From Pirellulales bacterium (GTDB lineage Bacteria > Planctomycetota > Planctomycetia > Pirellulales > JACPPG01): a stretch of 64,000 nt of DNA. Position 1 is the first letter of the stretch. Each line of letters begins with the position of its first letter. The DNA lies in contig DASYDW010000120.1 in the NCBI GenBank assembly GCA_036499395.1, positions 49,703-113,702 of the forward strand, in the 5' to 3' direction. Made by a program: the position numbers and the translations under genes. The notes under the pieces were generated by a model. That model worked only from the letters and a program-made list of their open reading frames with translations, was not told the origin of the DNA and did not search any database. Below are positions 26,097 through 35,794 of the stretch, one piece after another.

Positions 26097-29093
26097 CTAT
26101 TCCCCTGCCGGCGCGGAGGGGGTATTCGTCAGCGAGGCCAGGAAGGCCAGCAGATCGGCGGCGTCCTGCGCTGTGATGTCCTGCAGCACTAGCTCAGGCA
26201 TCATCGACTGCTTCTGCGGTTGCGTCGTGACCACGTCGCCTTTGGGTACACGAATCGACTTGCCTTCGACGTTCTTTAGCACGAGCTCTTTTTCGGTCTG
26301 CTCGACAATGAAGCCTGCATGCACTTCGCCGCCGGAAGTCTCGACTAGGTTCACGACAAACTCCGGCGCGATGGCCTTAGACGGTTCGAGGATTGTTTCG
26401 AGTAGAGCCCGGCGCTCATATTTTTTGCCGATCTGGCTCAGGTCGGGTCCGATCTGCGTTCCAAAGCCGTTGATCTGATGGCACGATTTGCAACGCGCGG
26501 CCGAGCTTTTGAAGAAAATCGAACGGCCGCGGTTGTCGTCCCCTGTCAGTGCGAGGATGTCTTCCGGTTTGAAGGCCGCGCCCAGGCGCTGGGGACGATC
26601 TGCTTCTGGAATGAAACGCTCGTAGAGAGCTCGAATGCCGACGTCGACATGACGCGTCGTGCGCGCGAGTACAGCTTTGCGCATTTCTTCCGATAGGTTT
26701 CCTTCGTCGATCAAACGTAGCAGGACCAGCGAGCCAGCCACGGTGTCACTGGTTTTCTCTAGCGCCAATGTCTTGAGCTGTGGGGGCGTGTCCGCGGCCA
26801 ACACCAATTTTTTGATAGGGCTCCAAGCTTGCAGGTCGACCAGGCTCTTCACGGCGCGAGTCCGCAACGCTTCGTCCTTGGCCGTCAGCAGTGATTCGCA
26901 GGCTGCCACGGCTCCCTCGGTGTGCAATCGCGCCGCGGCAGCCAGAGCCTGACCGCGAATGTCTGCCGAGGCATCGGCCGTGTGGGCGACAACCAGCAAC
27001 ATCCCACCGAATCGCTTCAAGCCGTGTTTGTCGATCAGCGTGATCGTCGACGCTCGCGAACTCGGCTCGGCCAGCAATTGCGCGATGGCGGAGATGAACT
27101 CCGGACGCTCGGCGAGATCCTTCCAATCGTCGTCCAGGTTGCGCCCGATCGCGGCCAGCGCTTCTTGCCGTGACTCGCTGGAGGCCGCGTGGTCGGTCGC
27201 TGCGCTGAGCACCGCTTCGGCGGCATCGAGCGAGGGGATCGTGCTTAAACGCGTCAGCTGTCGACCTCGCGCCGCGGTTTCCAATGGACCTTGCTTAAGC
27301 GCGCGGATCACGAACCGGGCTGCAGCATCCGGTTCGAGCGCTTGGATCAGGTCGATGTTATCGAACGAAATGCGGCCGGCGTCGGCAAGCGCTTTGACAA
27401 GTTCCTTCTGCCGACCAACGGCCGCGATATTGATTGCCTCGAGCAGGTACCGGTCTGTACCGTCGTAGGCCGTGGCCAGCTTGAGTAGCGCCGCGTCGAC
27501 TTCGACGCCGTTCCAGTGTGCCAAGCCGAGCAAAACTTCGCGGCGGACCTCGATGTCGAGATCATCGGCCAGCGGCAGAATCTGCGGACGATACTCCTCG
27601 CCGTGCCGGCGCAGGATTCGGACGGCCAAGGCTCGCGCGCGGCCCGAGGAGTTCTTAAGTTCAGCGACCACCTTTTGACGAGCCTCGCCGCCGATGCGAT
27701 CGAGCACCCACAGGGCGCGAGCGCGATAGTTGGGGTCTTCATCCGCCAGCAGCGGGGCGAGCGTCGTCACGGCGTCTTGACCGCCGGCCAATAGCCGCTC
27801 GCGCGCCAGGAACTGCGTTGCCAGGTTCGGATTCTTCAGGCCTTCGATCGCTTCGGCCATATCAGCGTAAGGGCCTGGCTTGGCAATCCGTGTGAGCTTC
27901 TTGCCGGCAGGCCGCAATCGAAAAATGCGTCCCTGATCGGGATTGTTGTAAGCGTGACCGCCGACGCCGCCATCGTACCAGTCCGAGATGTACAAGCTGC
28001 CATCGGGAGCGGTGCAGATATCATCAGGGCGAAAATACTTGTCCTCTTTGCTCGAGATGATGACTTCGTTGTCGGCGCGCATCCCGGCGCCGGACTTTTC
28101 GAAAGGATAGTGGCGGACTTCGCGCGGCCCGGCATCGGTATGCAGGGGCGAATTCTTAAAACGTGGTCCCAGTGCATCTCCTTCATAAAAGCAGATACCG
28201 CATGGCGAGCCGAAGCCGGTGACGAGTGTGGCCGGCACAAAGCCGGGGACATGCCCTCGGAAATGCCAATGCTCTCCGAAGGGAGTGTCGCGCGGCACAC
28301 GCGCGGGAGGGTGGCCGAACCAGCCGTAGTTGCCCCCTTCCAGCAGCCAACAAATCCGCACGCTGAAGTTACCGTCGTTATCGTTGTCGCTGAGATACGA
28401 TTCGCCGAACGAGCTGACGCAGACCTCGTACGGGTTGCGAAAGTTCTTCGCGACCATTTCCAGCTTGCTGCCGTCGAGTTCGCCGCGCAGCACGGCGCCC
28501 CATTTGTATTCGACGTGGCTGCCATCGGCGGCCGTTACGTCGAAGCCGGCATCGCCGTGCGACATCCACCACTTGTGATCCGGACCCAGCACCAGGCTAT
28601 GCGCCCCGTGGTCGTGGTTCTGTCCCTTGAAGCCGGTGAGGACCTTTGTCGGCGGACCGTCAGCTCGCAGGTCGCCATCCTTATCTTCGTAAACCCACAG
28701 ATCGGGGCTCGTGGCGACATAAACCTTGCTGCCGGCCACGCAAATGCTCATTGGGCAGAACAATCCCTCGGCGAAGACCACCACTCGATCGGCGCGGCCA
28801 TCGCCGTCGGTGTCTTCCAGGACTTTGATTTTGTCGGCGGGGGGCTGCTTCGCCGCGGCGCGATACCACTGGATCTCGGCGACCCAGACTCGGCCGTGCG
28901 TATCGACGTCGATCGCCGCAGGGTTCGTGATCAGCGGTTCGCTGGCAAACAGCGAGAGTTCAAGCCCCTCAGGCACTGAGAGCGACTTCAACTCCTCCTC
29001 GGGCGTACGCTGCGCCACCGCCGCGGCAGGCAGAAGGGCGATTGCCAGATGCGAAAGGAGAATTGTCAGCAAAAGGAGTCGAAGTCGGGGCAT
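26097..29093 (-). CDS. PVC-type heme-binding membrane-bound dehydrogenase, paralogue 2
   Basis: This 998-residue protein has the same architecture as the gene behind it. It has a signal peptide (MPRLRLLLLTILLSHLAIAL), a propeller (EGLELSLFASEPLITNPAAI, GRVWVAEIQWYR, LEDTDGDGRADRVVVFAEG), a HEAT-like region (~420-830) and a terminal cytochrome-c domain with CKSCH near residue 866 and PDLSQIGKKYERRALLETIL. It is first in the operon; a plausible promoter lies at 29178-29207. The two paralogues are clearly diverged, so they may act on different substrates or form a heterodimer (inference). A long plus-strand open frame across its 3' portion is a shadow. Confidence 0.88.
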   Translation of the reverse strand: MPRLRLLLLTILLSHLAIALLPAAAVAQRTPEEELKSLSVPEGLELSLFASEPLITNPAAIDVDTHGRVWVAEIQWYRAAAKQPPADKIKVLEDTDGDGRADRVVVFAEGLFCPMSICVAGSKVYVATSPDLWVYEDKDGDLRADGPPTKVLTGFKGQNHDHGAHSLVLGPDHKWWMSHGDAGFDVTAADGSHVEYKWGAVLRGELDGSKLEMVAKNFRNPYEVCVSSFGESYLSDNDNDGNFSVRICWLLEGGNYGWFGHPPARVPRDTPFGEHWHFRGHVPGFVPATLVTGFGSPCGICFYEGDALGPRFKNSPLHTDAGPREVRHYPFEKSGAGMRADNEVIISSKEDKYFRPDDICTAPDGSLYISDWYDGGVGGHAYNNPDQGRIFRLRPAGKKLTRIAKPGPYADMAEAIEGLKNPNLATQFLARERLLAGGQDAVTTLAPLLADEDPNYRARALWVLDRIGGEARQKVVAELKNSSGRARALAVRILRRHGEEYRPQILPLADDLDIEVRREVLLGLAHWNGVEVDAALLKLATAYDGTDRYLLEAINIAAVGRQKELVKALADAGRISFDNIDLIQALEPDAAARFVIRALKQGPLETAARGRQLTRLSTIPSLDAAEAVLSAATDHAASSESRQEALAAIGRNLDDDWKDLAERPEFISAIAQLLAEPSSRASTITLIDKHGLKRFGGMLLVVAHTADASADIRGQALAAAARLHTEGAVAACESLLTAKDEALRTRAVKSLVDLQAWSPIKKLVLAADTPPQLKTLALEKTSDTVAGSLVLLRLIDEGNLSEEMRKAVLARTTRHVDVGIRALYERFIPEADRPQRLGAAFKPEDILALTGDDNRGRSIFFKSSAARCKSCHQINGFGTQIGPDLSQIGKKYERRALLETILEPSKAIAPEFVVNLVETSGGEVHAGFIVEQTEKELVLKNVEGKSIRVPKGDVVTTQPQKQSMMPELVLQDITAQDAADLLAFLASLTNTPSAPAGE

Positions 29094-29177
29094 GCGAACA
29101 TCCTGGGGTACGCGGCGCGGAATGCCGTCAGATGTGTACTCGGGAGACGATTCAGGCAGGCTGGGTCTGAGACAACT

Positions 29178-29207
29178 ATTTTAGCCTACCACGCGCGGCG
29201 ATCGCAA
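29178..29207 (-). promoter_or_regulatory. Candidate sigma-70 promoter of the dehydrogenase operon
   Basis: On the minus strand a -35-like TTGCGA (29207-29202) is followed after 18 nt by TAAAAT (29183-29178), which matches five of six bases of the -10 consensus. It would give a leader of about 75 nt before the ATG at 29093. This is found by eye; the -35 match is moderate. Confidence 0.4.
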
Positions 29208-29315
29208 TTCGCCGTCGAGACACCCCCGGGGGCCGTCGCGCTAGGACTGGCTGAAGACGATTTATCGCGTCAGGGGGGGCGACATGAGCGCGATCGGCCA
29301 CGATCTAAAAACGCC

Positions 29316-29346
29316 TTTGGCCGCGGTAGCGCCTACCGCGGCCAAA
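29316..29346 (-). terminator. Perfect 14-bp hairpin behind the PEP-CTERM gene
   Basis: The stem TTTGGCCGCGGTAG (29316-29329) pairs perfectly with 29333-29346 around a 3-nt loop. On the minus strand it lies about 70 nt after the stop of the PEP-CTERM gene and is followed by GGCG and then TTTTT, which fits a Rho-independent terminator with a spaced U-tract. It also separates that gene from the dehydrogenase promoter. Confidence 0.55.
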
Positions 29347-29418
29347 AAGCTTATCGACGATCGTAGCGATTATTAAACGAGACGCGGCAATGGCCGCGGC
29401 CCGCAAGTCGCTGGTGCG

Positions 29419-30252
29419 CTATTTCGCTTTCAATCGGCGCCGTCCGGCCATTCCCAGGAATGCCAGACCCAAGACGGCGAGAACGCAGGTGCTGGGCTCG
29501 GGGATCGACACGGATGATCCTCCAGCAAAGCTGCCGGCGCCGGTGGCCAATGCGGCGAAGAAGTTCTGGCTCGTACTATCGATTGCCAAGGGGCCCGAAC
29601 TGGCAATCGCTGCAAATTCGTTGGGGGTCAACCACGACGTGAATGCCAAAGCGAAATTCGCGTCGGCGTTCGACGAGAAGTTCAGGAAATCTGAAGTGTA
29701 GTTGACGGTAAAGCCGGTCAGCGTATCAGCGGTGAGGGATGCGGTTTGCCCCCCCAGCATGCCCGTTAGCTGGGCCGTAAAGGTGACGGTCAGCAGATTG
29801 GTATGCGCTCCGAAACCTTCGGCGGCCGGCGTGTTGCGCGTGAAGGTGATGACATTTTGCAATTCACCCTTTCCGTCGAAGAGTTGCGAGCCCACGGTTC
29901 CGCCAAAGCCCGTGACGACGGGAGCCGTCGTGCTCGAGGTCATGGTCATGGTCGCATCTTGAATCCCCAGCAGGTCGGCCGGTAGACCTGCTTGATTCAG
30001 GAAGTTGAAATTGACAGGAATGGGATCGCCCAGGCCGGTATCCATGACTGTTCCGAGTTCGGCATCGCCGAGCCCATTATCGGCGTAGCCAAAGGAACTG
30101 CCGGGAGGAAACGGACTTTGCGGTGACGAAGCGGTTGCTTCAGTGAACTGCGCGAATGTCGAAGCGGCGTGGATCTCGGCAACCGGAGTGGCGCACGCGA
30201 CGAAAAGAAAAGTGCCGATAATGGCGCAACAAACACGGAACGAATATGACAT
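29419..30252 (-). CDS. PEP-CTERM sorting-domain protein
   Basis: This 277-residue exported protein has a Sec signal peptide (MSYSFRVCCAIIGTFLFVACATPVAEIHA). The middle is Thr/Ser/Gly-rich and predicted to be all beta. The C-terminus is a textbook PEP-CTERM tail: IPEPSTCVLAVLGLAFLGMAG followed by RRRLKAK. In this system an exosortase removes the tail and the protein reaches the surface or extracellular matrix. No exosortase gene is present in the window, so it must be elsewhere. The mature part has no recognised enzyme motif. A perfect hairpin lies just downstream. Confidence 0.88.
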   Translation of the reverse strand: MSYSFRVCCAIIGTFLFVACATPVAEIHAASTFAQFTEATASSPQSPFPPGSSFGYADNGLGDAELGTVMDTGLGDPIPVNFNFLNQAGLPADLLGIQDATMTMTSSTTAPVVTGFGGTVGSQLFDGKGELQNVITFTRNTPAAEGFGAHTNLLTVTFTAQLTGMLGGQTASLTADTLTGFTVNYTSDFLNFSSNADANFALAFTSWLTPNEFAAIASSGPLAIDSTSQNFFAALATGAGSFAGGSSVSIPEPSTCVLAVLGLAFLGMAGRRRLKAK

Positions 30253-30509
30253 GAAACCCCTCGAAGTTGAAAACCTGGAAGAATGTAAGCGGCTAAAGAG
30301 GCGCTATTCAGGTTTTCACTAGCTTCTCGAGGGATTATTGAAAGCCGCCACCGCAATTGCGGCGCGTCGCTGTTGCAACACAAGTGAGTGCAACGGCGGA
30401 CATCGTAACAAATCGATGCTACAAAAATCTAGTGGAAATCCAGGGAAATTTTTTTGCCTGGCGCGTCGGCCATTTCCGCCTTGGAGAGATACCCGTCTAG
30501 CGGGCCTAT

Positions 30510-32240
30510 TCAGCGGTCAAGGGCTTCGAGCACAGCCCTCGCCACTTCCGAGCCAGCAGACTGGGCCTCGCGTAGCACGGCACGGCCGCGGTCGATGTAT
30601 TGTTCGCGCGCCGACGTCGCCAGATAGGCGCCGACGAACGCCCGCGAATTGACGTCATCCTTGGCCAACCATCGCTCGGCCAGGCCCGTGGCCAATTCTG
30701 TCGGCAGTTGCTCGACGCGAAAATCGCGATTTTGACCCTTGATGCGTGCCACCAAACGATCACGATCGCGGCTCACCTCGACCACGATAATGACATCGCC
30801 GTCGACTTCCAGTTCCGTGCCGCCGGTGATTGTTTTCAGACTCTCGCGGACCGCATTCCAGAAGCTTCCCACGCTAGTCCGCAAGATGCGAACACGTTCG
30901 ACTTCGGCACGCAGCGAATCGGTTGAGGCGTCGATCAGCGCCACATCCAGTAGCTCGTCGACCTTGGTGAGATCACACAGGGCAATCGCATCGCGCGCCG
31001 CCTTGAGTGACTTACGAACGCTAGCGGCTTGCTCCGGGTTTTCGTCGGCCATCGGCGGTGGTTTCGCGCGGTCGGGCGGAGGCATGTCTGCTTTCGGCGT
31101 GACCGCCGGGGGGCTTTCGGTGTTTCGTTTCATCGGCGATGCGGTCAATCCACGGTCGCGCGCAGTTGTTCCATCTTCAGTGACCGGAGACGCCGGTTTA
31201 GCTTCGGGTTTAACGCGATCAGTAGCGGACAACGTTTTGGAATCGTCGGATCGGGACGCCGATTGTGAAGTGGGCGCCGCCTTGGCTGCGGCACCCGTCT
31301 CGATAGGCGTTTCCTGATTTGCGCCGGCCACGCGTTCATTGCGAGCTTGCCAGACCAGCACCGCCCCGGCTCCCAGGCCAACCGCTGCCATCATGCATAA
31401 CAGCAACAAGATCAGCGCCATTTGCGAGCGCTCGCGAGCAATTCCTCCACGGCGTGCTGTGCGGCGGACTGGCGACGGGGCTGAATAAGTGTCCGCTCTG
31501 AATGGTTGATGACCATCGCCGTCGGCGGCGGGATGCCAGGCTGCTGGTTCATGGCCGATCGCGGTGGGGGGTAATAGCGGAGTATCGTTTGCCGATGAGG
31601 GAGGCAATTCGTTGTTGAATGCCGTGCCGGGACCCGATACCAGTCGGGCCTTGGCCACGGTTGGCGCTGCGGCGGGCATGTTCGGAGGCAGGGGAGGGGG
31701 GGCGACTTCGTTCGCCCAGCGAGGATTTTTCGGCGTCGCGTCGTCCGGCTCTGCTGACTGCTCTTCTATGATTGGTGCGGCGCCCATGGGATTCGACTTC
31801 GGGATCGCCGTCGGGCCGGGCTCATCGCGCGGAAGGATATCCTCGAGAATTGCCTCCGGTGGTCGGATTGCGTTCGGCACGAAATCGGGTTGTTCGCGCA
31901 ATTTGGCGTCGTATCGCTCCTTGCCGGTCGGCGCTGTCAACACAGCGCGGGCCGTGGCGATCTCGGCCATGATTTGTTGAGCCGCCTGGGCGTGCTCGCT
32001 GCCCAAGAAGGGGGACAGCCGACCGATCTGCCGCCGGGCCGCGGCATGGATGCGCTTGGCGTCACTCTCGCTGGGCGAGATCGCCAGCAGCGCGTAATAG
32101 TTGGGCGGACGCCGACCTGGCGCGATGCCTAGAAGCTGCGCGTAGATATCACCGCTCTCGTCCAACGCGACCTCTACAGGCTCGGACAGCCCCCAGCGAC
32201 GGCGGAAAGAAAATTGCTTTGCCGTTCTAATTATCCTCAT
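30510..32240 (-). CDS. J-domain-like N-terminus, transmembrane, unknown C-terminus
   Basis: This is a 576-residue protein. Residues ~45-115 look like a degenerate J-domain (NYYALLAISPSESDAKRIHAAARRQI, then TARAVLTAPTGKERYDAKL), but the HPD tripeptide needed to stimulate Hsp70 is absent. A long Pro/Ala/Glu-rich disordered linker follows. A single membrane helix lies at ~275-300 (MALILLLLCMMAAVGLGAGAVLVW), then another disordered stretch, and a helical C-terminal domain (~405-576; ARDAIALCDLTKVDELLDVALIDA). The topology suggests a cytoplasmic N-terminus and an exported C-terminus. The function is unknown. It is transcribed away from asnB across a 194-bp divergent region. Confidence 0.65.
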   Translation of the reverse strand: MRIIRTAKQFSFRRRWGLSEPVEVALDESGDIYAQLLGIAPGRRPPNYYALLAISPSESDAKRIHAAARRQIGRLSPFLGSEHAQAAQQIMAEIATARAVLTAPTGKERYDAKLREQPDFVPNAIRPPEAILEDILPRDEPGPTAIPKSNPMGAAPIIEEQSAEPDDATPKNPRWANEVAPPPLPPNMPAAAPTVAKARLVSGPGTAFNNELPPSSANDTPLLPPTAIGHEPAAWHPAADGDGHQPFRADTYSAPSPVRRTARRGGIARERSQMALILLLLCMMAAVGLGAGAVLVWQARNERVAGANQETPIETGAAAKAAPTSQSASRSDDSKTLSATDRVKPEAKPASPVTEDGTTARDRGLTASPMKRNTESPPAVTPKADMPPPDRAKPPPMADENPEQAASVRKSLKAARDAIALCDLTKVDELLDVALIDASTDSLRAEVERVRILRTSVGSFWNAVRESLKTITGGTELEVDGDVIIVVEVSRDRDRLVARIKGQNRDFRVEQLPTELATGLAERWLAKDDVNSRAFVGAYLATSAREQYIDRGRAVLREAQSAGSEVARAVLEALDR

Positions 32241-32355
32241 CTGGCCGTTTGCTCACAAGCAAAAGGCTTACTCCGAAGAGTAGCCCGTCGGCGCAAAGGG
32301 CCGGTTATAACGCCGCTAACAGATGGTTTAGGCTAAGATCAAGAAGGATCAAGGA

Positions 32356-32375
32356 CCGAGACTTCATGATCTCGG
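32356..32375 (+). other. Leader hairpin upstream of asnB
   Basis: A 6-bp stem (CCGAGA/TCTCGG) with an 8-nt loop lies about 60 nt before the asnB start, in the region between divergent genes. It may be part of the asnB leader; no known regulatory RNA was recognised. Confidence 0.25.
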
Positions 32376-32434
32376 AGTTGTAAGGCAATCCCTCAGCGAA
32401 AGCGGCCCTGCCGGACGAAGGCAACAGACCCACC

Positions 32435-34372
32435 ATGTGCGGAATTACCGGGGCCGTCTGGACCGACGTCGCGAAGCGCATCGAGCGTTATACGCTCGTC
32501 GCAATGACCGACGCGATACGGCACCGCGGGCCGGACGACGAGGGTTTTTACGAATCGAGCGTTGCGATCCCTGGTTCGGCGCACGGCGCGATTAGTGTGG
32601 CCCTGGGGCACCGCCGCTTGTCGATCATTGACGTGGCAGGGGGGCACCAGCCACTCGCGAATGAAGACGGTACGATCTGGATCGTCTTCAACGGCGAGAT
32701 TTACAACTTTCGCGACCTGCGGCGACGCCTCGACGGCGCCGGACATCAATTCAAGACCGACAGCGATACCGAAACGCTAGTTCATCTTTACGAGGATGAA
32801 GGGGTCGGTTTTCTCGAGCATATCGAGGGGATGTTCGCGCTCGCGATTTGGGACGGCCGCAAGCGGCAATTGGTGCTGGCCCGTGACAGGCTGGGAAAGA
32901 AGCCGCTGGTCTATCGTGAAGAGCAGGGCAGGGTCCTTTTCGCCAGCGAATTGAAGAGCCTGCTACAAGTCCCGGACGTGCCGCGCGATGTCGATCCCGC
33001 GGCCGTCGACGAGTACCTGGCCTACCAGTACGTACCGCATCCGCGCACCATTTTTCGCGGTATTCGTAAGCTGCCGCCGGCACATTACGCGGTTTACCGC
33101 GACGCCCGGTTGGAGTTGGGCTGCTATTGGCGCCCTGATTTTACGCGCGAGGTCAGCCGCTCAGCAGCCGACTACTCGAACGAACTGCGCACGTTAATGT
33201 CAAGCGCCGTGGAAAAACGCTTGCAGAGCGAAGTGCCGCTCGGCGCATTTCTTTCCGGTGGCATCGATTCATCGATTATCGTGGCGCTCGCGCAGAAATT
33301 GACGCGCGAGCCCGTGAAAACCTTTTCGATCGGCTTTCCCATCGCGGAGTTCGACGAAACCAGCTACGCGCGGGAAGTGGCCCGGCATTTGGGAACCGAC
33401 CACCACGAGGAGCGCGTCGAACCAGACTGCGTCGATATCCTGCCCAAGCTGATTTGGCATTACGACGAGCCGTTCGCCGATAGCTCGGCAATTCCTACGT
33501 ATTACGTTTCGCAAATCACGCGGCAGCATGTCACGGTGGCGCTTTCGGGGGACGGCGGTGACGAGTTGTTCGCCGGCTATCGACGTTATAACGCCGTGGC
33601 TTTGGCCGGCATTTTTGATCAATTGCCGCGCGCCGTCAGGACCCTGGTTACCAATGACGCCTGGCAGCGCCTGCCCGCGAGCCCACGGCAGAAATCCCTC
33701 GTGCGGCAGTTCAAGCGTTTCGCGGCCGGACTGGGGGAGTCGGGGCATCGGCGCTACTTCGATTGGGTATCGATCTTCAACGAGCGGCAGCGCGCGGCGC
33801 TCTATTCCGAGGAGTTCATCGCGCAACTGCCGGATGCCGATCCGTTTGATTTTCTGGAGAATGCTTTCGCGCGATGCGCTGGTCGGGATCCGGTCACGGC
33901 GGCCAGTCTGACCGACCTGGTGACCTATCTTCCGTGCGACTTGATGACCAAGGTCGACATCGCGTCGATGGCACATGGCCTGGAATGCCGCGCGCCGTTT
34001 CTTGATCGGCAGGTTGTAGAACTGGCCGCTGCGATGCCGGTCTCGCTGAAATTGCGGCGCGGGCGGGGAAAACGCATCCTGATGGAAACATTTGGCCCGC
34101 TGTTGCCAAAGTCGCTGCTGACGCGGTCGAAGATGGGTTTCGGCGTCCCGCTGTCGCACTGGTTCCGAAACGAGCTACGGGATCTTGCCCGCGACATGCT
34201 GCTCGATCCAGCGACATTACGGCGAGGTTATTTTCGTCCGGCCGCGGTCCGAGAACTCGTCGAGGACCACCTATCCGGCACATTCGATCACGGTTACCGA
34301 TTGTGGTCGTTACTGGTTTTCGAGCTGTGGCAGCGCCAATGGGTGGACGCCGTCCTGCCGGCCGCCCGATAA
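32435..34372 (+). CDS. asnB: Asparagine synthase (glutamine-hydrolysing)
   Basis: This 645-residue cytoplasmic enzyme converts aspartate, ATP and glutamine to asparagine. The start is fixed by MCGITGAVW: after removal of Met1, Cys2 is the glutaminase nucleophile of class-II amidotransferases. Other glutaminase landmarks are HRGPDDEG, GHRRLSIID and FNGEIYNF. The synthetase domain holds the ATP pyrophosphatase loop SGGIDSS (~275), then SIGFPIAEFDE, YDEPFADSSAIPTYYV, LSGDGGDELFAGYRRY and ECRAPFLDRQVVE. At 645 residues it belongs to the longer AsnB-type subgroup also found in exopolysaccharide or amidation clusters, but no such neighbours exist here. glgC follows 165 bp downstream on the same strand. 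No clear ribosome-binding site is seen. Confidence 0.92.
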   Translation: MCGITGAVWTDVAKRIERYTLVAMTDAIRHRGPDDEGFYESSVAIPGSAHGAISVALGHRRLSIIDVAGGHQPLANEDGTIWIVFNGEIYNFRDLRRRLDGAGHQFKTDSDTETLVHLYEDEGVGFLEHIEGMFALAIWDGRKRQLVLARDRLGKKPLVYREEQGRVLFASELKSLLQVPDVPRDVDPAAVDEYLAYQYVPHPRTIFRGIRKLPPAHYAVYRDARLELGCYWRPDFTREVSRSAADYSNELRTLMSSAVEKRLQSEVPLGAFLSGGIDSSIIVALAQKLTREPVKTFSIGFPIAEFDETSYAREVARHLGTDHHEERVEPDCVDILPKLIWHYDEPFADSSAIPTYYVSQITRQHVTVALSGDGGDELFAGYRRYNAVALAGIFDQLPRAVRTLVTNDAWQRLPASPRQKSLVRQFKRFAAGLGESGHRRYFDWVSIFNERQRAALYSEEFIAQLPDADPFDFLENAFARCAGRDPVTAASLTDLVTYLPCDLMTKVDIASMAHGLECRAPFLDRQVVELAAAMPVSLKLRRGRGKRILMETFGPLLPKSLLTRSKMGFGVPLSHWFRNELRDLARDMLLDPATLRRGYFRPAAVRELVEDHLSGTFDHGYRLWSLLVFELWQRQWVDAVLPAAR

Positions 34373-34537
34373 CAGGTGCAGCGGATTTCCGGATGCCGGT
34401 CAAATCTTGCCGACGCGAGAATGTGTAGACATCGCGCGGTGCTGGACCTGGCCTCTTTAGCCGCATGGGTGAAATCGGTAAGATGCCCAAGCCGGGAGAA
34501 TACTCCCGGTGAGTCAGGTCCTATCGGAGACGCACGG

Positions 34538-35794
34538 ATGGAAAGCGTTTTGGCAGTCGTCCTGGCGGGGGGCAAGGGTTCTCGTTTGGAGCCGCTCACG
34601 CGTGATCGCGCGAAGCCGGCCGTCCCCTTCGGCGGCGCCTATCGCATCATCGATTTCACGCTGTCGAATTGCTTGAACAGCGGCTTACGCAAGATCCTCG
34701 TGCTCACGCAATACAAGGCGATGAGCCTGGACCGGCATATTAATCTTGGCTGGCGCAACTACGCATGCCGGGAGCTGGGCGAATTCATCGACGTTGTGCC
34801 GCCGCAACAGCGCATCGACGAGAATTGGTACCAGGGGACCGCCGACGCGGTCTATCAGAATATCTACACGCTGGAAAAAGAGCGGCCCGAATACGTCGTG
34901 ATCCTGGCCGGTGATCACATCTACAAGATGGATTACCTGCAATTGGTCAACGCTCATAAACAGCGCAAGGCCGATGTGACTGTTGCGGCCCTGCGGGTGG
35001 CGGCCAGCGAATCACGCCATTTTGGCGTCATGCAGACCGAGGCGGACGGCCGCATTGTCGGCTTCCAGGAAAAGCCGGCGGTCCCCAAGACGATCCCCGG
35101 CGACGAGCAGCACATCCTGGCCTCGATGGGCATTTACGTATTCACGGCGCGCTTCTTGTTCGAGCAGTTGTGCCTGGACGCTACGCGCAATCACAGCTCG
35201 CACGATTTCGGCAAAGACGTTCTGCCGGGGTTGGTGCAGACCCATCGCGTGTGGTCGTTTGCGTTCCGGGATGAGAATCGCAAGCGAGACGCCTACTGGC
35301 GGGACGTCGGTACGCTGGACGCGTACTTCGAGGCGAACATGGACCTGGTCTCAGTCGATCCGGACCTGAACATGTACGACCAGCGTTGGCCGATTCGCAC
35401 GTACTTGCCGAATTTGCCCCCGCCGAAGTTCGTGTTTGCCGAGACTGGCGACGATGCCCGCCGCGGGCAGGCCCTGGATACGATTATCTGTGCCGGCTCG
35501 ATCGTTTCCGGCGGCAGCGTGATGCGGTCGATCATCGGCACGAATTGCCGCATCAACAGTTTTGCCCGGGTCGAGGATTCGATCCTCTTCGAAGGAGTAG
35601 ACATCGGGCGTCACGCCAAGGTGCGCCGTGCGATCATCGACAAGGGAGTACACATCCCGCCCGGCGTCGAGATTGGCTACGACCACGAACACGATCGGGC
35701 CCGTGGCTTTACGGTCAGCGAGGGGGGCGTGATCGTGATCGCCAAGGCTGACGGGATCGAGCACTTTTTGGAAGCCGAGCAGATCGTGTCCTAG
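34538..35794 (+). CDS. glgC: Glucose-1-phosphate adenylyltransferase
   Basis: ADP-glucose pyrophosphorylase makes ADP-glucose from glucose-1-phosphate and ATP, the committed step of bacterial glycogen synthesis. The 418 residues from the ATG at 34538 match the usual family length, and GGAG lies about 9 nt upstream. An earlier in-frame ATG (34376) adds non-homologous sequence. Motifs are LAGGKGSRLEPLTRDRAKPAVPFGG, YRIIDFTLSNC, GTADAVYQN, ILAGDHIYKMDY, GFQEKP and YWRDVGTLDAYFEANMDL. A left-handed beta-helix follows, ending in RRAIIDKGVHIPPG. No other glycogen gene is adjacent. Confidence 0.93.
   Translation: MESVLAVVLAGGKGSRLEPLTRDRAKPAVPFGGAYRIIDFTLSNCLNSGLRKILVLTQYKAMSLDRHINLGWRNYACRELGEFIDVVPPQQRIDENWYQGTADAVYQNIYTLEKERPEYVVILAGDHIYKMDYLQLVNAHKQRKADVTVAALRVAASESRHFGVMQTEADGRIVGFQEKPAVPKTIPGDEQHILASMGIYVFTARFLFEQLCLDATRNHSSHDFGKDVLPGLVQTHRVWSFAFRDENRKRDAYWRDVGTLDAYFEANMDLVSVDPDLNMYDQRWPIRTYLPNLPPPKFVFAETGDDARRGQALDTIICAGSIVSGGSVMRSIIGTNCRINSFARVEDSILFEGVDIGRHAKVRRAIIDKGVHIPPGVEIGYDHEHDRARGFTVSEGGVIVIAKADGIEHFLEAEQIVS

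Noticed and set aside
25054..26478. 474-residue plus-strand frame opposite the tandem dehydrogenases
   Set aside because: It spans the junction of two well-supported minus-strand genes and has no recognisable domain.
27954..28979. 341-residue plus-strand frame
   Set aside because: It is fully antisense to the conserved propeller region of a heme dehydrogenase, and its composition is that of a shadow frame.
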